From: Calcarisporiella thermophila CBS 279.70
Taxonomy: Eukaryota; Calcarisporiellomycota
Length of the DNA stretch: 64,000 nt
NCBI RefSeq assembly: GCF_041956535.1
Contig: NW_027192208.1
Coordinates: forward strand, 568,492 to 632,491
Direction of reading: 5' to 3'
Shown: one piece after another, positions 22,751 to 33,379 of the stretch
How positions within the stretch are numbered: position 1 is the first letter of the stretch
How the letters are laid out: every line of letters starts with the position of its first letter
Notes under the pieces: generated by a model
Seen by the model: the letters and a program-made list of their open reading frames with translations, nothing else
What the model was told of the DNA's origin: nothing
The model's database searches: none
Translations under genes and position numbers: made by a program

Positions 22751-23632
22751 TACAGCATCGATGTTAGAGAGGGAGACGACGAATGAAGATCAGAGGTGAA
22801 TAGGACGAGGAACCACCTGCGCCGGTGGCAAACAAACAAAAATAACAATACGGTGGCTTTGCTTTGCGCGGCAGCAGGTCTGCAATCTTTCTTAAACTTT
22901 GGAGTTGGATACTGCGGCCCGCTGAACATCCATTAGCGTTTTCGATCCGCAGCGGCCTTTTTAAGCAGGAATCAGGATTGGATCAAGCAATAAGAAACGG
23001 TCAGGAAATGGTTTCGAGGCTGGCCGAGGGGGCCGTGACGGAAGAGGGCGGGACGTCATTGCTTGCGTGGGCAGGCCATAGGACGCTGAGCGCAATTGCC
23101 TCCTGCTCGATTAAGGAGGAGTTGGCTCGGGAAGGAGCGACAAGGTAGCCGAAGAGGTGGGCTTGAGACCCTGGCTGCTATATTAAATAAATGAATTAGA
23201 TGAAGGGAGCGGGCAACTCCGAAAGGAGGCGTGTCACCTCTCCCTCAGAAGGGAGGCGAGCGTGGGGGGTCCCGTGGGTGCCTCATCTGTGACGTTGGCG
23301 GTGGCCTGCGGGCAAATCTTAAGGCCGCCCTTCCTCCGGGATTGCAATATGAAGAAGCCGACTCCGCACGGGTTGCGACCACGGAGAGATTAGGAAGACG
23401 AAATCAAGGTTGGCAGTGACTTTGTGCGCTCATTGGTGCGGGTTTCGGAGTAGGCCCATCTCCGTATATAAGACCTATAGAAACGCGGCCCTAGGTTTTA
23501 TATTACACCGACCGCCGCTTCCCTCTCGTGCTCTTCTTTACCCCAGCTATACCTCCTCTCGGTGCGAGCCTTCCTTCTCTCCCATACCTCGCGTAGTCAT
23601 TCCAGCCCCAACCCAAAAGCATCTTCCCCATC
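22751..23632. other. Intergenic, promoter region of the SFP1-like gene
   Basis: About 880 bp between divergent genes, fairly GC-rich. A TATATAAG element at about 23464-23471 lies 165 bp before the SFP1-like start. Open frames at 22864-23148 and 23231-23419 show no recognisable domain and are not called. Confidence 0.5.
23464..23471 (+). promoter_or_regulatory. Probable TATA box of the SFP1-like gene
   Basis: TATATAAG stands about 165 bp upstream of the ATG at 23633, followed by a pyrimidine-rich leader (TCTCTC and CCCC-rich) typical of a highly transcribed fungal gene. Confidence 0.5.
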
Positions 23633-24539
23633 ATGCCTTCCGCCGTGTCTGTCTTGCGTCGCTGCAGTCTTGTGTATGCCTTTGAGTAAGTAGGAAAGCA
23701 TCGAGCGGCCCCAAGCCGATGGCATCCTTACCATTTCTCCTTGTTCCTCTTTGTAAAGCACTCTTTCCCCGCTCAATTTCGAGGAGCACTCCGTGCCCGC
23801 CGACTCCTTCAATCCCCACGACCTGGAGGCTGCCTTCTTCCAGGACTCCTTCTGGTGCTGCGGAAAGCCGCTCTCCGACCTCCATGACCTCCTCCTGCAT
23901 CACGAAGACTACCATGCGCACGAGTTCGAGCTCGACTTTACCGAGGACGAGCCGGGCCAGGATTTAAAGCGCAAGCGGTCTCTCTTCGAGCAGCAGTTCT
24001 CCTTCGCCGCCAAACGCCTTGCCTTGGCGGACAAGGACGAGGCGGCCGAGATCGAGGAGAAGGTACACCCCGAGGGGGACGAGGGCGACGACCGCCAAAT
24101 CCCATGGGAGCTGGCGGTAATGGCGAGCCAGCTGGTGGCTTCCCTAAGAGAGGCCCCGCTTTCGGAAGTGGAGGAGGCTTTGTTTCAGCGGGAAGAGCTT
24201 GGCGACGACGCCGACCGCCCCTTCAAATGTCCGGTGCCCGGCTGCGATAAAGCCTACAAGAACCACAACGGGCTGAAGTATCACCACCAGCGCGGTAACT
24301 GCAACTTGAATGCATCGGGGATGGAGGACGTGAACCGCCCCTATCGGTGCAGCGTCAGCCAGTGCGGCAAAAGATACAAGGTAGGTTGCGGACGAAGAGG
24401 ACGATCAAGCCTGGGCACTCGCTGACTCTCCTTGTGTTGCTGCTTACAGAACTTGAACGGGCTCAAATACCACATTGAAAAATGCCATCTCCAATCCGTT
24501 CCTGTGCTCCGCCCGACTCAGGCCATGACCCTGAACTAA
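23633..24539 (+). CDS. SFP1: Sfp1-like C2H2 zinc-finger transcription factor
   Basis: In yeast Sfp1 controls ribosomal-protein and ribosome-biogenesis genes downstream of TOR. Three exons. Exon 1 starts MPSAVSVLRRCSLVYAF, and the intron (about 23685-23760) joins it to TLSPLNFEEHSVPADSFN. The first finger is the divergent FWCCGKPLSDLHDLLLHHED plus a final His, typical of the family. Two classical fingers near the C-terminus are FKCPVPGCDKAYKNHNGLKY and YRCSVSQCGKRYKNLNGLKY, each followed by the His pair; the second is split by an intron (about 24380-24450). The YKNxNGLKYH signature is diagnostic for Sfp1/JAZF1-type factors. Acidic helices lie between. The protein (about 250 residues) is shorter than yeast Sfp1, so orthology rather than mere family membership is inferred. 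Confidence 0.88.
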
Positions 24540-25242
24540 TGCATTATTTCACACCCACTCACCCCCTCAACCCCCCTATCTATATACACTTAACAACACA
24601 AGCAATCCATCCAGCATTTCAATCTGTATTCCACCCCATAATCACACTTCTTTATTTCTAATTCGGTTGGGAAGCCAAAATCGGTAGAGTGTTCTTGATG
24701 TAATTGTAGTTTCCCCTCCCAAAAATCCAAAACTCAATAAATAGACGTTGAGCAGGGAGCTTGGCCCTTAATAAAAGTAAATTCGAGTAGACAATAACCC
24801 TTTCTTGGCCAGCTTCGCTACAAAAAGTCATAGCTTCTGGGAGATGGAGTGGGTGGAAGGCAGCTCGTTTCATCTAGCTTAAGTCGAAAACTCTCGCATC
24901 GAACTCTACGTGTATTCTTAGGGGGAAAAGGTATCGGCCGACAACTTTCTAGGCAAGAGTTAAGCCTCCATGAACTAGGAAGGGTAACAGAGAAAAATAG
25001 ATCTTATTGCCTTCCTGAGTACGCCGCCATAGCAATATACGATTTCGGGAGTTGGAAAGCCCACCAAGTATCAAGCCGAGTGGCACTTCAAAAACGATAG
25101 TGGCCCCCCATTGAGATTCACCTCTTCTATCCGGGGTCGAGTAGTGGGTGGCTGAGTTTCCTCGAATCTGCTCCCTCTCAGTACAAAGCACATGATATTG
25201 AATCCACTTTTACTAGTTCCCTCCAGCGACCAATATTGAGCG
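24540..25242. other. Intergenic, SFP1-like 3' flank and PEX3 promoter
   Basis: About 700 bp between two plus-strand genes. The first 120 bp is C/T-rich, probably 3' UTR. No RNA gene or repeat is seen; short minus-strand frames (24658-24873, 24949-25191) lack any recognisable feature. Confidence 0.45.
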
Positions 25243-27265
25243 ATGCTTGCATCCATCAACCATGTTTTTCGGCGATATCGCCGGACTCTCGGTTACGCAG
25301 CCGGCATTGTTGGCGGCGCGTACCTGATTGCACAATACGCCAAGTCGAAGCTGGTCGAACACCAAGAACGGTTGGCGACGGAGCGGACCGCCAAAGAAAA
25401 GTAAGTCTTGCATCATTCGAGATCCGCAGTGGCCCATTCCCCTAGCCGTGGGTACGGATGGATCATGGGATTGAATTCTTCTTCCACTAGTTTGCGGAGG
25501 CGATTTGAGCAGAACCAGAGCGATTGCATGTTTACGGTCATGTCACTGCTTCCCTCGCTAGGAGAGCAGCTATTGAGCGAGCTAGATGTCGAAAGAATCA
25601 CAGCGAGGTTGCAGCAAGGTCGTGCCCCGAAACCTGCGCCAGAGCCGGAGGCCGTGAAGGAGAATGGCGCGCGAGGGATGGAGGAAGAGGTGGCATCCAA
25701 GAATGCAGAGGTTAAAGATGAAGAGACAAAACCACTGAATGGAGATCCAACCACCGATGATGCGAAAATCAGTCCCGCAGAAACCAATACTACCGAATCA
25801 ACCGATCCTCATAAAACTGCACCAGAAGTGCCCCAGGCACCTAGTGAAAAGGAGAACGGGGACTCAAAAGGCGAGGAGAGATTAGTAGAGGAACACGCTC
25901 GGAGCGAGAGTGAAAAAGTTACGGAAAGATTACAAAACGAGCCGGATGGGGAGTTGAAGGGCAAAGAGAAAGAGAAGGAGTCTGCCGATGCATCTAATGG
26001 CACGCAGACCAATGAACAAACCACAGTGGTCCCTAAGGAGGGTCTAGACAAACAAACAAAAGCACAGTTATTACAAGACTTGAAGATCTTGAGTGAGTTG
26101 CACATTTCTTTGTTTTTTTCTCCTTCTTGCTAGAGATCGATTTTCGACTTGCATATTATCCACTTGTTTCCTAACATCGTGTTCATGGTAGCCTTCACTC
26201 GCACGATATCCTCGCTATATCTCCTCACCCTCCTCACTCTTCTCACCCATGTGCAACTTAATCTGCTCGGTCGCTTCACCTACATCTCCTCGGTCTTTGC
26301 CATGCAAGAAAACGAGGCCACCGGCGAGACGTCGCTGCGAATGCAGGAGCAATCCGGCCTCGGCGCGGATGTGGAGCGGCGATACCTGGCCTTTAGTTGG
26401 TGGATCTTGCACGTGGGCTGGCAACAGTGCGTGGAGCGGGTGCGGGCCGCCGTCGAAAAAGTGTTTGGGGCCGTCCCCTTGAAGCGCAAGCTTACCTACG
26501 GAGAAATCGTGAGAATGGTGGAGGACGTGCGGGAGGAGGTGGAGGGCGAGCTAAGGAAACCGGATGGATTTGTACACCCGCTTGGAGAAAGATTAGCGAC
26601 CCATGGCGGCAGTAGCCAGAGCCATCCTCTCGTCAAGTAAGTCCTCCCGCTAAACTTGGCTTTCCCGCCCAGGACCCACCACTACACTCGTCTAACCATC
26701 CCCGCCTTTTTTTTTCCCTCGTAGTATGCAAAACATTCTCCTCCCCGTGACCACGGACGAGGAGCTACGCACCCTTCGAGAGGGCCTGGGCGAGATCTTC
26801 CCCGCCATCCATGCTGAGTTGCGTCGCCTCCTGGACGAGACCCACGACTTTGTCGAGAGCCGGGACTTTGCGACCGTGCTTCGGCTGTGTCTCGATCAAG
26901 TGTTTGCCCACTTTTTCCACACCGCCTTTGCAAAAACCTACTTCCCGTTGGAGCTGCCGACCGCTCCCCAAGAGGAGAAGGGACCCCGGATCCAGGAGGT
27001 GGGAGAGGACGAGGAGGCCTCGGTTCCGCTGCTCAAACTCCTCCCGGTCGTGGCGAAACAGGCACATCTTGTGATCCACGGGGTGCCAAATGAGTATGTG
27101 GAGGTAAGCAGGATTTGAACAGAAGCCATCTCAACGCTGAAGTCTCACGGGATTTCTCTTTTCATTCTTATCAATGCCAACCCATCGCGCTGCACCACGT
27201 AGACATTAAGTAATGTCAAGGCGTTGCAAGGGTTTTCCGCCATCGTCTATGCTTCCTTTGATTGA
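25243..27265 (+). CDS. PEX3: Peroxisomal biogenesis factor 3 (Pex3)
   Basis: An integral peroxisomal membrane protein that docks Pex19 and inserts peroxisomal membrane proteins. Five exons. Exon 1 starts MLASINHVFRRYRRTLGYAA with an N-terminal membrane segment (GIVGGAYLIAQYA). Exon 2 has the signature RRRFEQNQSDCMFTVMSLLP followed by SLGEQLLSELDVERITARLQ. Later exons hold AFTRTISSLYLLTLLTLLTH, VQLNLLGRFTYISSVFA, MQNILLPVTTDEELRTLR and FLDQ-type helices, ending LQGFSAIVYASFD. Introns lie at about 25400-25492, 26091-26191, 26637-26724 and 27103-27202. An unusual charged, Glu/Lys/Pro/Thr-rich insertion of about 150 residues (25620-26060) splits the domain after ARLQQG. The family assignment is strong. 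Confidence 0.94.
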
Positions 27266-27624
27266 TGAAAGAAAATATATGCCTTTTTTTTGGTTTTACT
27301 CTAATACTCCTTAGCAATAATGCCTCTTTGCTTTGTTACTACTGACTTTTAACTTTTTCTTCCTCTTTCCTTTGAACGAATATAGACCTCTGCCGTCGTG
27401 TTTATTGCTAACTGTAAACGAACGAAAAGAAAGCGACACGATGAAAAAAAAAAGAGTGTTATCGAATACAGAACTGAAAGAATTACATCTATACAGGCTT
27501 GGCCAGCTCTAAAATATATAGTATATGCATATCCGGGAGAATTATCATAGAGAGAGGAAGAGAAAACGCATTAAAATTACAAGTGTATGGCACAATAGGA
27601 GTACATTCGCCGAGCTTCACATCG
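27266..27624. other. Convergent intergenic spacer (PEX3 / Yippee)
   Basis: About 360 bp between two converging genes, T-rich downstream of PEX3. It probably consists of the two 3' UTRs and terminators. Confidence 0.5.
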
Positions 27625-28144
27625 TCATGCCTCCTCTTCCTCCTCCGATTCCTCCCAGTCGTTTTCCTTTACAATTCTTTCGCGTTCCAGAACAAACTTT
27701 CCGATTTTGTATCGCTGCGAATCCTCATAAGCATAGATATATTTCCATCCCACCGTAGTCTGGCACACATCGCAAAACACATCGGCGACCGTGTGCAATC
27801 CAGTGATGAGAAGACGATCCTCCACCTGGCCCGTGGACACGTTGACTACCTTTGAGAAGAGGTAGGCACGGCCAAGCCGTCCGTGAAATGCCTGGAGGGG
27901 GAGGGGGGTGCGGTCAGCAGAGAGCGAAGGGAGGGGGAGGGGGAGGGGGCGGATGAATGAGGGGAACTTACTTTAGAGATGAGCGAGTCATGATCGGAGA
28001 GATGGGTATGGCATGTGCTGCAAGTATATACGCGGTCGTTGAGGTAGGTTGGAAAGACTAAGTAAAAGCATCCAGAAAAAAAAAGACATCATAATTAGGC
28101 CCATTGGCAGCAATTCACAGGTCATGGCACGCACCTTTGCCCAT
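27625..28144 (-). CDS. Yippee-like zinc-binding protein (YPEL/Moh1)
   Basis: A small conserved zinc-binding protein; the yeast homologue Moh1 and animal YPELs are linked to the GID/CTLH ubiquitin ligase and cell-cycle functions. The first exon encodes only MGK plus one base. The next gives VFPTYLNDRVYTCSTCHTHL and SDHDSLISK, then AFHGRLGRAYLFSKVVNVST, GLHTVADVFCDVCQTTVGWK and YEDSQRYKIGKFVLERERIV. Two CxxC pairs (CSTC and CDVC) at the canonical spacing form the Yippee fold. It is closest to the YPEL1-4 subtype (LxxHDxLISK, DNxWE). The C-terminal acidic tail (SEEEEEA) is an addition. About 120 residues, normal for the family. Introns lie at about 27.89-27.97 and 28.06-28.13 kb. Confidence 0.95.
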
Positions 28145-29334
28145 CTAGGTATATGCTTGAATCTAATTCTAGAGTTGTATATCGATTATGAATCAATGCC
28201 AAAGTGCGGAATGAGGGGAGAAGGAGTGCGGAGGGGGATGCAGAAGAGGATGGAAGAGGAATCAGGATCCAAAATTTAATTTGACATGACAAGTCACGTC
28301 GAGTGACAGGCCGTCTGCAAGGCTGAAATGAGCAGGGAGATCGGACGAGGGGGTTGCTGGCTCTGATTAGCTGGCGGGCCGAGTGGGGTTGGGACTCTGA
28401 GCCGGCCTCCCCCGGCCACGGCTTTCTCCTCAGCAAATCGCTCGCCGCCCTGCCAATGCATACCGCTTTGGCAGGGCAAAGGCGGCTGGGTGGACGTGTT
28501 GCCACCGCGACCGCTTGCTCACAAAGCGTGGCCAAGAGAATTGGAGCAGAGCAGCCCAGCGCGATCTGAAAACAACAAACCGCAAAGCAGCGGGAGGGGG
28601 TTGGGCCGGCCGGGCCTCCGCCCTGGGCAAACCGGCTTGGCTCTCGCAGGCAGAGCGGCCAAAACACTCCGCCGCGCGGGTCGAGGAAGGAGGGCAGGCT
28701 GGCATCCGATCCGGCGGATCAAAACGAGCAAGCCGAATCAGACACTATTTTAGTGCTAAGCTCAGCCTAAGGACCCCCCCGCGGAGTGCGCCCAAAAATA
28801 CACACCACGTTTTTTCTTGATTCCTTGTTCCGCGATGGATTCGAAAACGGGGAGATCGCTTTATTGCGCGGCGCTCTCCTCCTCGGTTGCCGGCCCTGGG
28901 CAGGGGAGGGCCCTGCTCGATCCGTGCCCGCCGCGCCCTGGCGCGAGCTGGGCGGATCCGCCGGAACTATAAAAAAAGCCGCATGGTGCTGACTGTTGAC
29001 GACACAAAATTCAAACGGCTCGAATACGCGTCAATCCCAACCATTACTTATTTTGAAAGGAAAAAAAAATTTTTGTTTGTTTGTCAATACGCGGAGTCGA
29101 ACGGTTTTTTTTTTATTGTGTCAATATCCGCTGTAAGGCAGTCAGCCGTTTTCGCTCTTCCTCTCTCTTCTTTTCTATATTTATCGCCTTGGCCTGGAAA
29201 CCCGAACGAGGCAGCATTATTAATAGCCCATTGCCCATCTCGCCCCCCCCCATTCAAGTAAGCCGTTGACATTGCTCTCGGAGCCTGTCACCTGTTTCTA
29301 ACAACCGCCGAATTTCCGCACCATCCAGCCAGCC
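28145..29334. other. Long GC-rich upstream region of RPNTP gene B
   Basis: About 1.2 kb between divergent genes. From 28290 to 28990 it is clearly GC-rich, producing long overlapping open frames in several frames (for example 28122-28667 minus) with no recognisable domains; I treat these as composition artefacts. Nearer the gene are a T/A-tract (29060-29115) and a 5' UTR intron. An unusually long regulatory region for so small a gene. Confidence 0.5.
29258..29328 (+). other. Probable 5' UTR intron of RPNTP gene B
   Basis: A good donor (GTAAGC at 29258) is followed by a CTAAC branch site near 29298 and an acceptor CCATCCAG ending at 29328, six bases before the ATG at 29335. The 71-nt length matches other introns here. 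No ATG lies in the short upstream exon, so the intron appears to be in the untranslated leader. Confidence 0.5.
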
Positions 29335-29613
29335 ATGTCAGTCTTCGCCGCTTCCCCTGTGCTCTGCGTTCCTAGCTCGCCATCCGTCTACTCCGCGCAC
29401 ACCGGCTGCCAGAGATCCAGCATCCCCGATTCCGATGCTCGCTCACAGCTCACCCTGTCATCCAAGCGCCTCGGCTTCTCATATCACGACCCTTACCCGG
29501 TGCCTCCCGCGCGGCCCAACACCCCCGCCAAGAGGCTTGCCTGCAACCCTTATCCCACCGCCCCCACTCGGCCCAATACCCCCGTTAGCTATGTGTGCGC
29601 GGTGGCTGCTTAA
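29335..29613 (+). CDS. Small RPNTP-repeat protein B (92 residues), unknown
   Basis: A single-exon 92-codon gene. The N-terminal 55 residues are Ser-rich with no recognised domain (MSVFAASPVLCVPSSPSVYS). The C-terminal half has two copies of the motif seen in the 19886-20104 gene: DPYPVPPARPNTP and NPYPTAPTRPNTP. It ends VSYVCAVAA, close to the CAIAVAA ending of protein A. Because the nucleotide sequences are on opposite strands and clearly diverged while the motif is kept, the protein is under selection. No membrane segment or signal peptide is convincing. The function is unknown; the Thr-Pro sites suggest proline-directed phosphorylation (inference). Confidence 0.78.
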   Translation: MSVFAASPVLCVPSSPSVYSAHTGCQRSSIPDSDARSQLTLSSKRLGFSYHDPYPVPPARPNTPAKRLACNPYPTAPTRPNTPVSYVCAVAA

Positions 29614-31409
29614 CGTCCTCGCCGCCTCTTCACGCTTATTCTAGTATACCCTTTATCTTTCCCACTTCAAAAATCAAGCAACAGCAGCAAAAAAAAAGCC
29701 ACCTTCTGCCCTCCTTCCCCTTCTATTTTACTATATAGAATTAATTTTATTTGACTCCTAGAGTATAGAGCGTCCTCATTTCTGAATCATGTTATATCCC
29801 CTAGCATTTTCGTTATTTTAACCTGGAAACACAAAAGTGTTATGTCTTGTTTTCTCCACGTTTCCTGCTTAATTAAAAGTGTTGATTCATTGTTCCTCTC
29901 TTTCAACGTCGGCTCCAAATTCGTCCACGGAAAGGGGGGTTGGATAAGGGTCTCTGTGCCTAGGCTTAATCACAAGGCCACGTCTCTCTCCTTGCAACAT
30001 CCCGCGCCAAATGCAGTTGTGTGAACGCTTCGCTGAGCTTCTTTTTCTTCCCTCTTAAAGGTAAGATTTCCATTAGGACGGTATGTACCGGAGAAATAGA
30101 CTTTATGTGGGGGTGCCGCATAATCTCGAGTAGGCATATTGTTCGGGAGAGGAGAGTGGAAGGAGAACAGGGGTCAGGTACATGTGAAGGTGAAAACGAT
30201 GGTTTGTTGGATAAGCCTGCAGGTTTGGATGGTTTCCAAGGAGGCTCCATTCTAACCCGCGGGACAAGGTGAGTTGGGATGGAAAAGCGTCGGGTAGTTC
30301 CGAGAGGTTTATTACCCGGCCGGCGGCACTCGAGCCGCAGGCCCGTACAAATAACCTGCCTCCAGCGTCGCTCGATTCGGAGCCAACACGGTCTAGCGGA
30401 AGGGAGCTCTCGTCTCTCTTTTACCCGGTCCAGCCGCCGCAGCATCTTTTTAGTTGACACTTCGCTCGGACAATTTGGCCCCTTTGTGAAGGCGGGGGGG
30501 CCTTCACATGTAAATGCGTTGGCCAGTGGAGGAGGAAAAAAGAAGCTTCATATTTGGGTTCGGCAACCTTAACGGCTGCTGCCTGCCCTAGCTGGCTTCG
30601 TCACAAAAAATTGGGAAAAAACCGGGGCGCTGTGTTGATAAATGAGGGGAAGCTGGTATGACTATTCAAGGATATAAATTTTCGCGCCATTATCCACCCC
30701 TATGGAGCCATCATGAGAGGACTTTGGCTAAAGCTGCGCCACGTTCACGAGCTCTGCGAAGGAAATTGTGTGAGGGGATCCAATTAAAGAGGATTGACAA
30801 TCTTTATGAGAAAATGGCGTCTCCAGACGAGCCACCGAGCCTGGGGAGGAAGACGGATTCCAGATAGTGTGCCCTGAGCCCTTCAGCGAGCGCGCGAGGG
30901 ATGGCTCTGGCCGGCAGGGTCTAACTGAGGAGCATCGAGGCACCGGGGTGAGGGGTGCGAGAAGCTGCCAGAAAGCAGGACCCTTAGCCCGGCGATGAGG
31001 GGATCGTGGGCAGGACGGCCTGGCTGCGCGAGGGGAGGGGAAAGCGGGGGCACATGCTCACAGGAGGCTCGGTAGAACCAGAAGCGAGCATTTCGCGCCA
31101 GTGCGCTTACTCAGATTCCCCCCTCAGCTCGACAGGGTCAGTGGATCGTGTTTTTCTGGCGATGCAATCTTGCAGAAGCACGCAATCCAGGGATGGAGCG
31201 AATGACAGCTGAGCTCGGTGAGAGAATTTGGATGTGTTAGGGAGAAATTGCGGTGAACTTTTTTGATATATATTTTAACACCCGAAGCATTTCCTAAGGT
31301 CCTGTCAAAACAGCCGCTTTTTGGTGCGTTTGTTGTTTTCCTTCTCCCCTGTGATTGATCGATCTTCCCTTGCTCACTCCTCCGCGTCCGTCATCTTGAC
31401 TATGCGTTT
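29614..31409. other. Large gene-free region upstream of MET30
   Basis: About 1.8 kb with no supported gene. It starts with the T-rich 3' flank of RPNTP gene B. Open frames (29966-30460 minus, 30279-30572 plus and others) are mutually overlapping and domain-free. A TATATATTTTAA stretch near 31265 could belong to the MET30 promoter. I found no tRNA by eye. Confidence 0.5.
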
Positions 31410-33379
31410 ATGATGGACCTGCATTCTAATCACTCCAGCGATCAATCTGAACATCCACAACCGCATCCCCAGCAAAAACCCGCTCCCACCAAGGGAAAAT
31501 GCTACCGACATCTAGCCAATGCCTCCCCCTCCCATGACGAGCTCAGCAACCAACTCACCCCCCTCCCCTCCGAGGCGCGCTCCACCATCTCCCACATTTG
31601 GTCCCTTTTTTCGGCCGCGCCCTCCTCCCATCGAAGACTGATCCTCCAGGGGATCCTCGCCCAGTGCTGTGTCCCGCATCTCTCTTTTCTTGCAACCTCG
31701 GTGCCGCCTCTGCTTCGCATTGATTTCATCACCATGCTCCCCCCGGAGCTGAGCCTGAGAATACTGAGCTTCTTGGATGCGGGCTCACTGTGCGAGGCAG
31801 CCAAAGTGTCGCGAGCATGGAAGCATCTCGCCGATGATGATGGGATCTGGCACCGCATGTGCGAGCAACACATCGACAAGAAGTGCCACAAATGCGGGTG
31901 GGGTCTTCCCCTCCTTAAGCGGGGGGTCAGGAAGACCTCGACCCCTCCACCCGACCACTACGTTCCTCCCCTGGAAGATCACCAAGGTGCCGTGCGGGAA
32001 GATGCAAGAGTGTCGACAAAGAGGGCAAGGGAGAGCGACGATGAAACTGCACCCACATGGTCGAAGGCAAAGCGGAGCCGCTGCGACAGTGACCCGCGGA
32101 AGTCTCCGGCTCAGCCGCCTCCCCAAGACTTCGCCCGCCCTGAACTGGCTCCTCGCCGCGTCAAGCCTTGGAAGCAGGTGTATGCCGAGCGGCTTCAGAT
32201 CGAACGCAACTGGCGCAAGAGCCACGCCCACCACACCACCATCCAGGCCCACAGCGACGGCATCCTGGCCTTCCAGTTTGATGACGCTCAGAATTTGTTA
32301 GTGACGGCGTCCTACGATTACCTGGTTCGGGTGTGGGATCTGTCGAGTGGGGAGCTAGTACGGACGCTCGAGGGCCACACACGGTGCGTGCGGGCCTTGC
32401 AGTTCGATAACCTGAAGCTTGGTAGGGGCTCCATCACCGGGGGCCTTCCCCGTGTTCTCTTCTTCGGCATTCCTTGACTAACCGATTTTCTTTCTTTTTT
32501 TTCCCCGCTTCGAACGCATTAGTGACGGGTTCCATGGACCGGACCCTGCGCATCTGGAATCATCACACCGGGGCTCATATGCGTACCCTGCACGCTTCCT
32601 CCGGCGTCACGGCTCTCCGCTTCAACCACAACCTGCTGGCCGCCGGGCTTGCCGATTTTTCCATCCAGATCTGGAACTTCGACACCGCGGAAACCTTCTC
32701 CCTGGTCGGGCACGGCGACATCGTGAACGGGCTGTCGTTCTGGGGGAGAGACACGCTGGTGAGCGGAGGCGACGATGGATGCGTCCGGATCTGGGGGCTC
32801 GGGGTGGACGATCGGAGAGAGAAAAAGTGCTTGGAGGGCCATGTGGGCCCGGTGACCACGGTGCATGCCTCGGCCATCGTGGGGGGGATCGGCGAGCCGG
32901 AGGAGGCGTGTGAGAGGGAGGAGGATGAGGAGGGGGGGGATGGAGACGCCGAGGAGGAGGAGAGAATGCGGTACGAAATGGCAAAGGCGCGGGTGGTCGA
33001 GAAGAACATGGAAAAACGAAAGCAGGAGCATGTTGCCAACCAGGAGGCCGGCAGGGCGGCGGGGAATGGCGAGAAGGAGCGGGTCATGCTCGTGACCGGA
33101 TCGCTGGACAACACCATCAAAGTTTGGGATTTCGATACGGGCAAGTGCGTGCGCACGCTCTTCGGCCACGTGGATGGGATCTGGGGTCTACAGTTCGATC
33201 GCCTGCGCATGGTGAGCGCCGCCCAGGACGGCTCCATCAAGCTTTGGGACATGGACTCGGGTCGGTGTTTGCGCACCGTGGTCTGCTCCGGGCCTCAGAC
33301 TTGCGTGGCCCTCTCGGACACAAAACTGTTGAGCGCGGGAGAGGATGGCGTCGTCCGCATTTGGGATTATAGCGTATAA
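31410..33379 (+). CDS. MET30: F-box/WD40 ubiquitin-ligase subunit Met30/SconB/Pof1
   Basis: The substrate receptor of an SCF complex that controls sulfur-amino-acid gene expression and the cell cycle. Two exons with an intron at 32420-32520. Exon 1 has a Pro/His-rich N-terminus, the F-box (ITMLPPELSLRILSFLDAGS, then LCEAAKVSRAWKHLADDDGI) and the diagnostic HIDKKCHKCGWGLPLL segment shared with SconB/Pof1. Seven WD repeats follow (for example NLLVTASYDYLVRVWDLSSG, VTGSMDRTLRIWNHHTG, VTGSLDNTIKVWDFDTGKC), ending GEDGVVRIWDYSV. A strongly charged insertion (Glu-rich, then EKNMEKRKQEHVANQE) of about 60 residues interrupts the WD propeller near 32900-33080. The overlapping antisense frames are shadows. 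Confidence 0.93.

Noticed and set aside
22864-23419. Two plus-strand frames upstream of the SFP1-like gene
   Set aside because: They are domain-free and interrupted, and lie in what looks like promoter sequence.
28122-28990. Long overlapping frames on both strands (up to 181 codons)
   Set aside because: They arise from the high GC content of the stretch, overlap in many frames and show no domain or splice pattern.
32519-33276. Long antisense frames (216 and 233 codons) across MET30
   Set aside because: They are shadows of the GC-rich WD40 coding frame.
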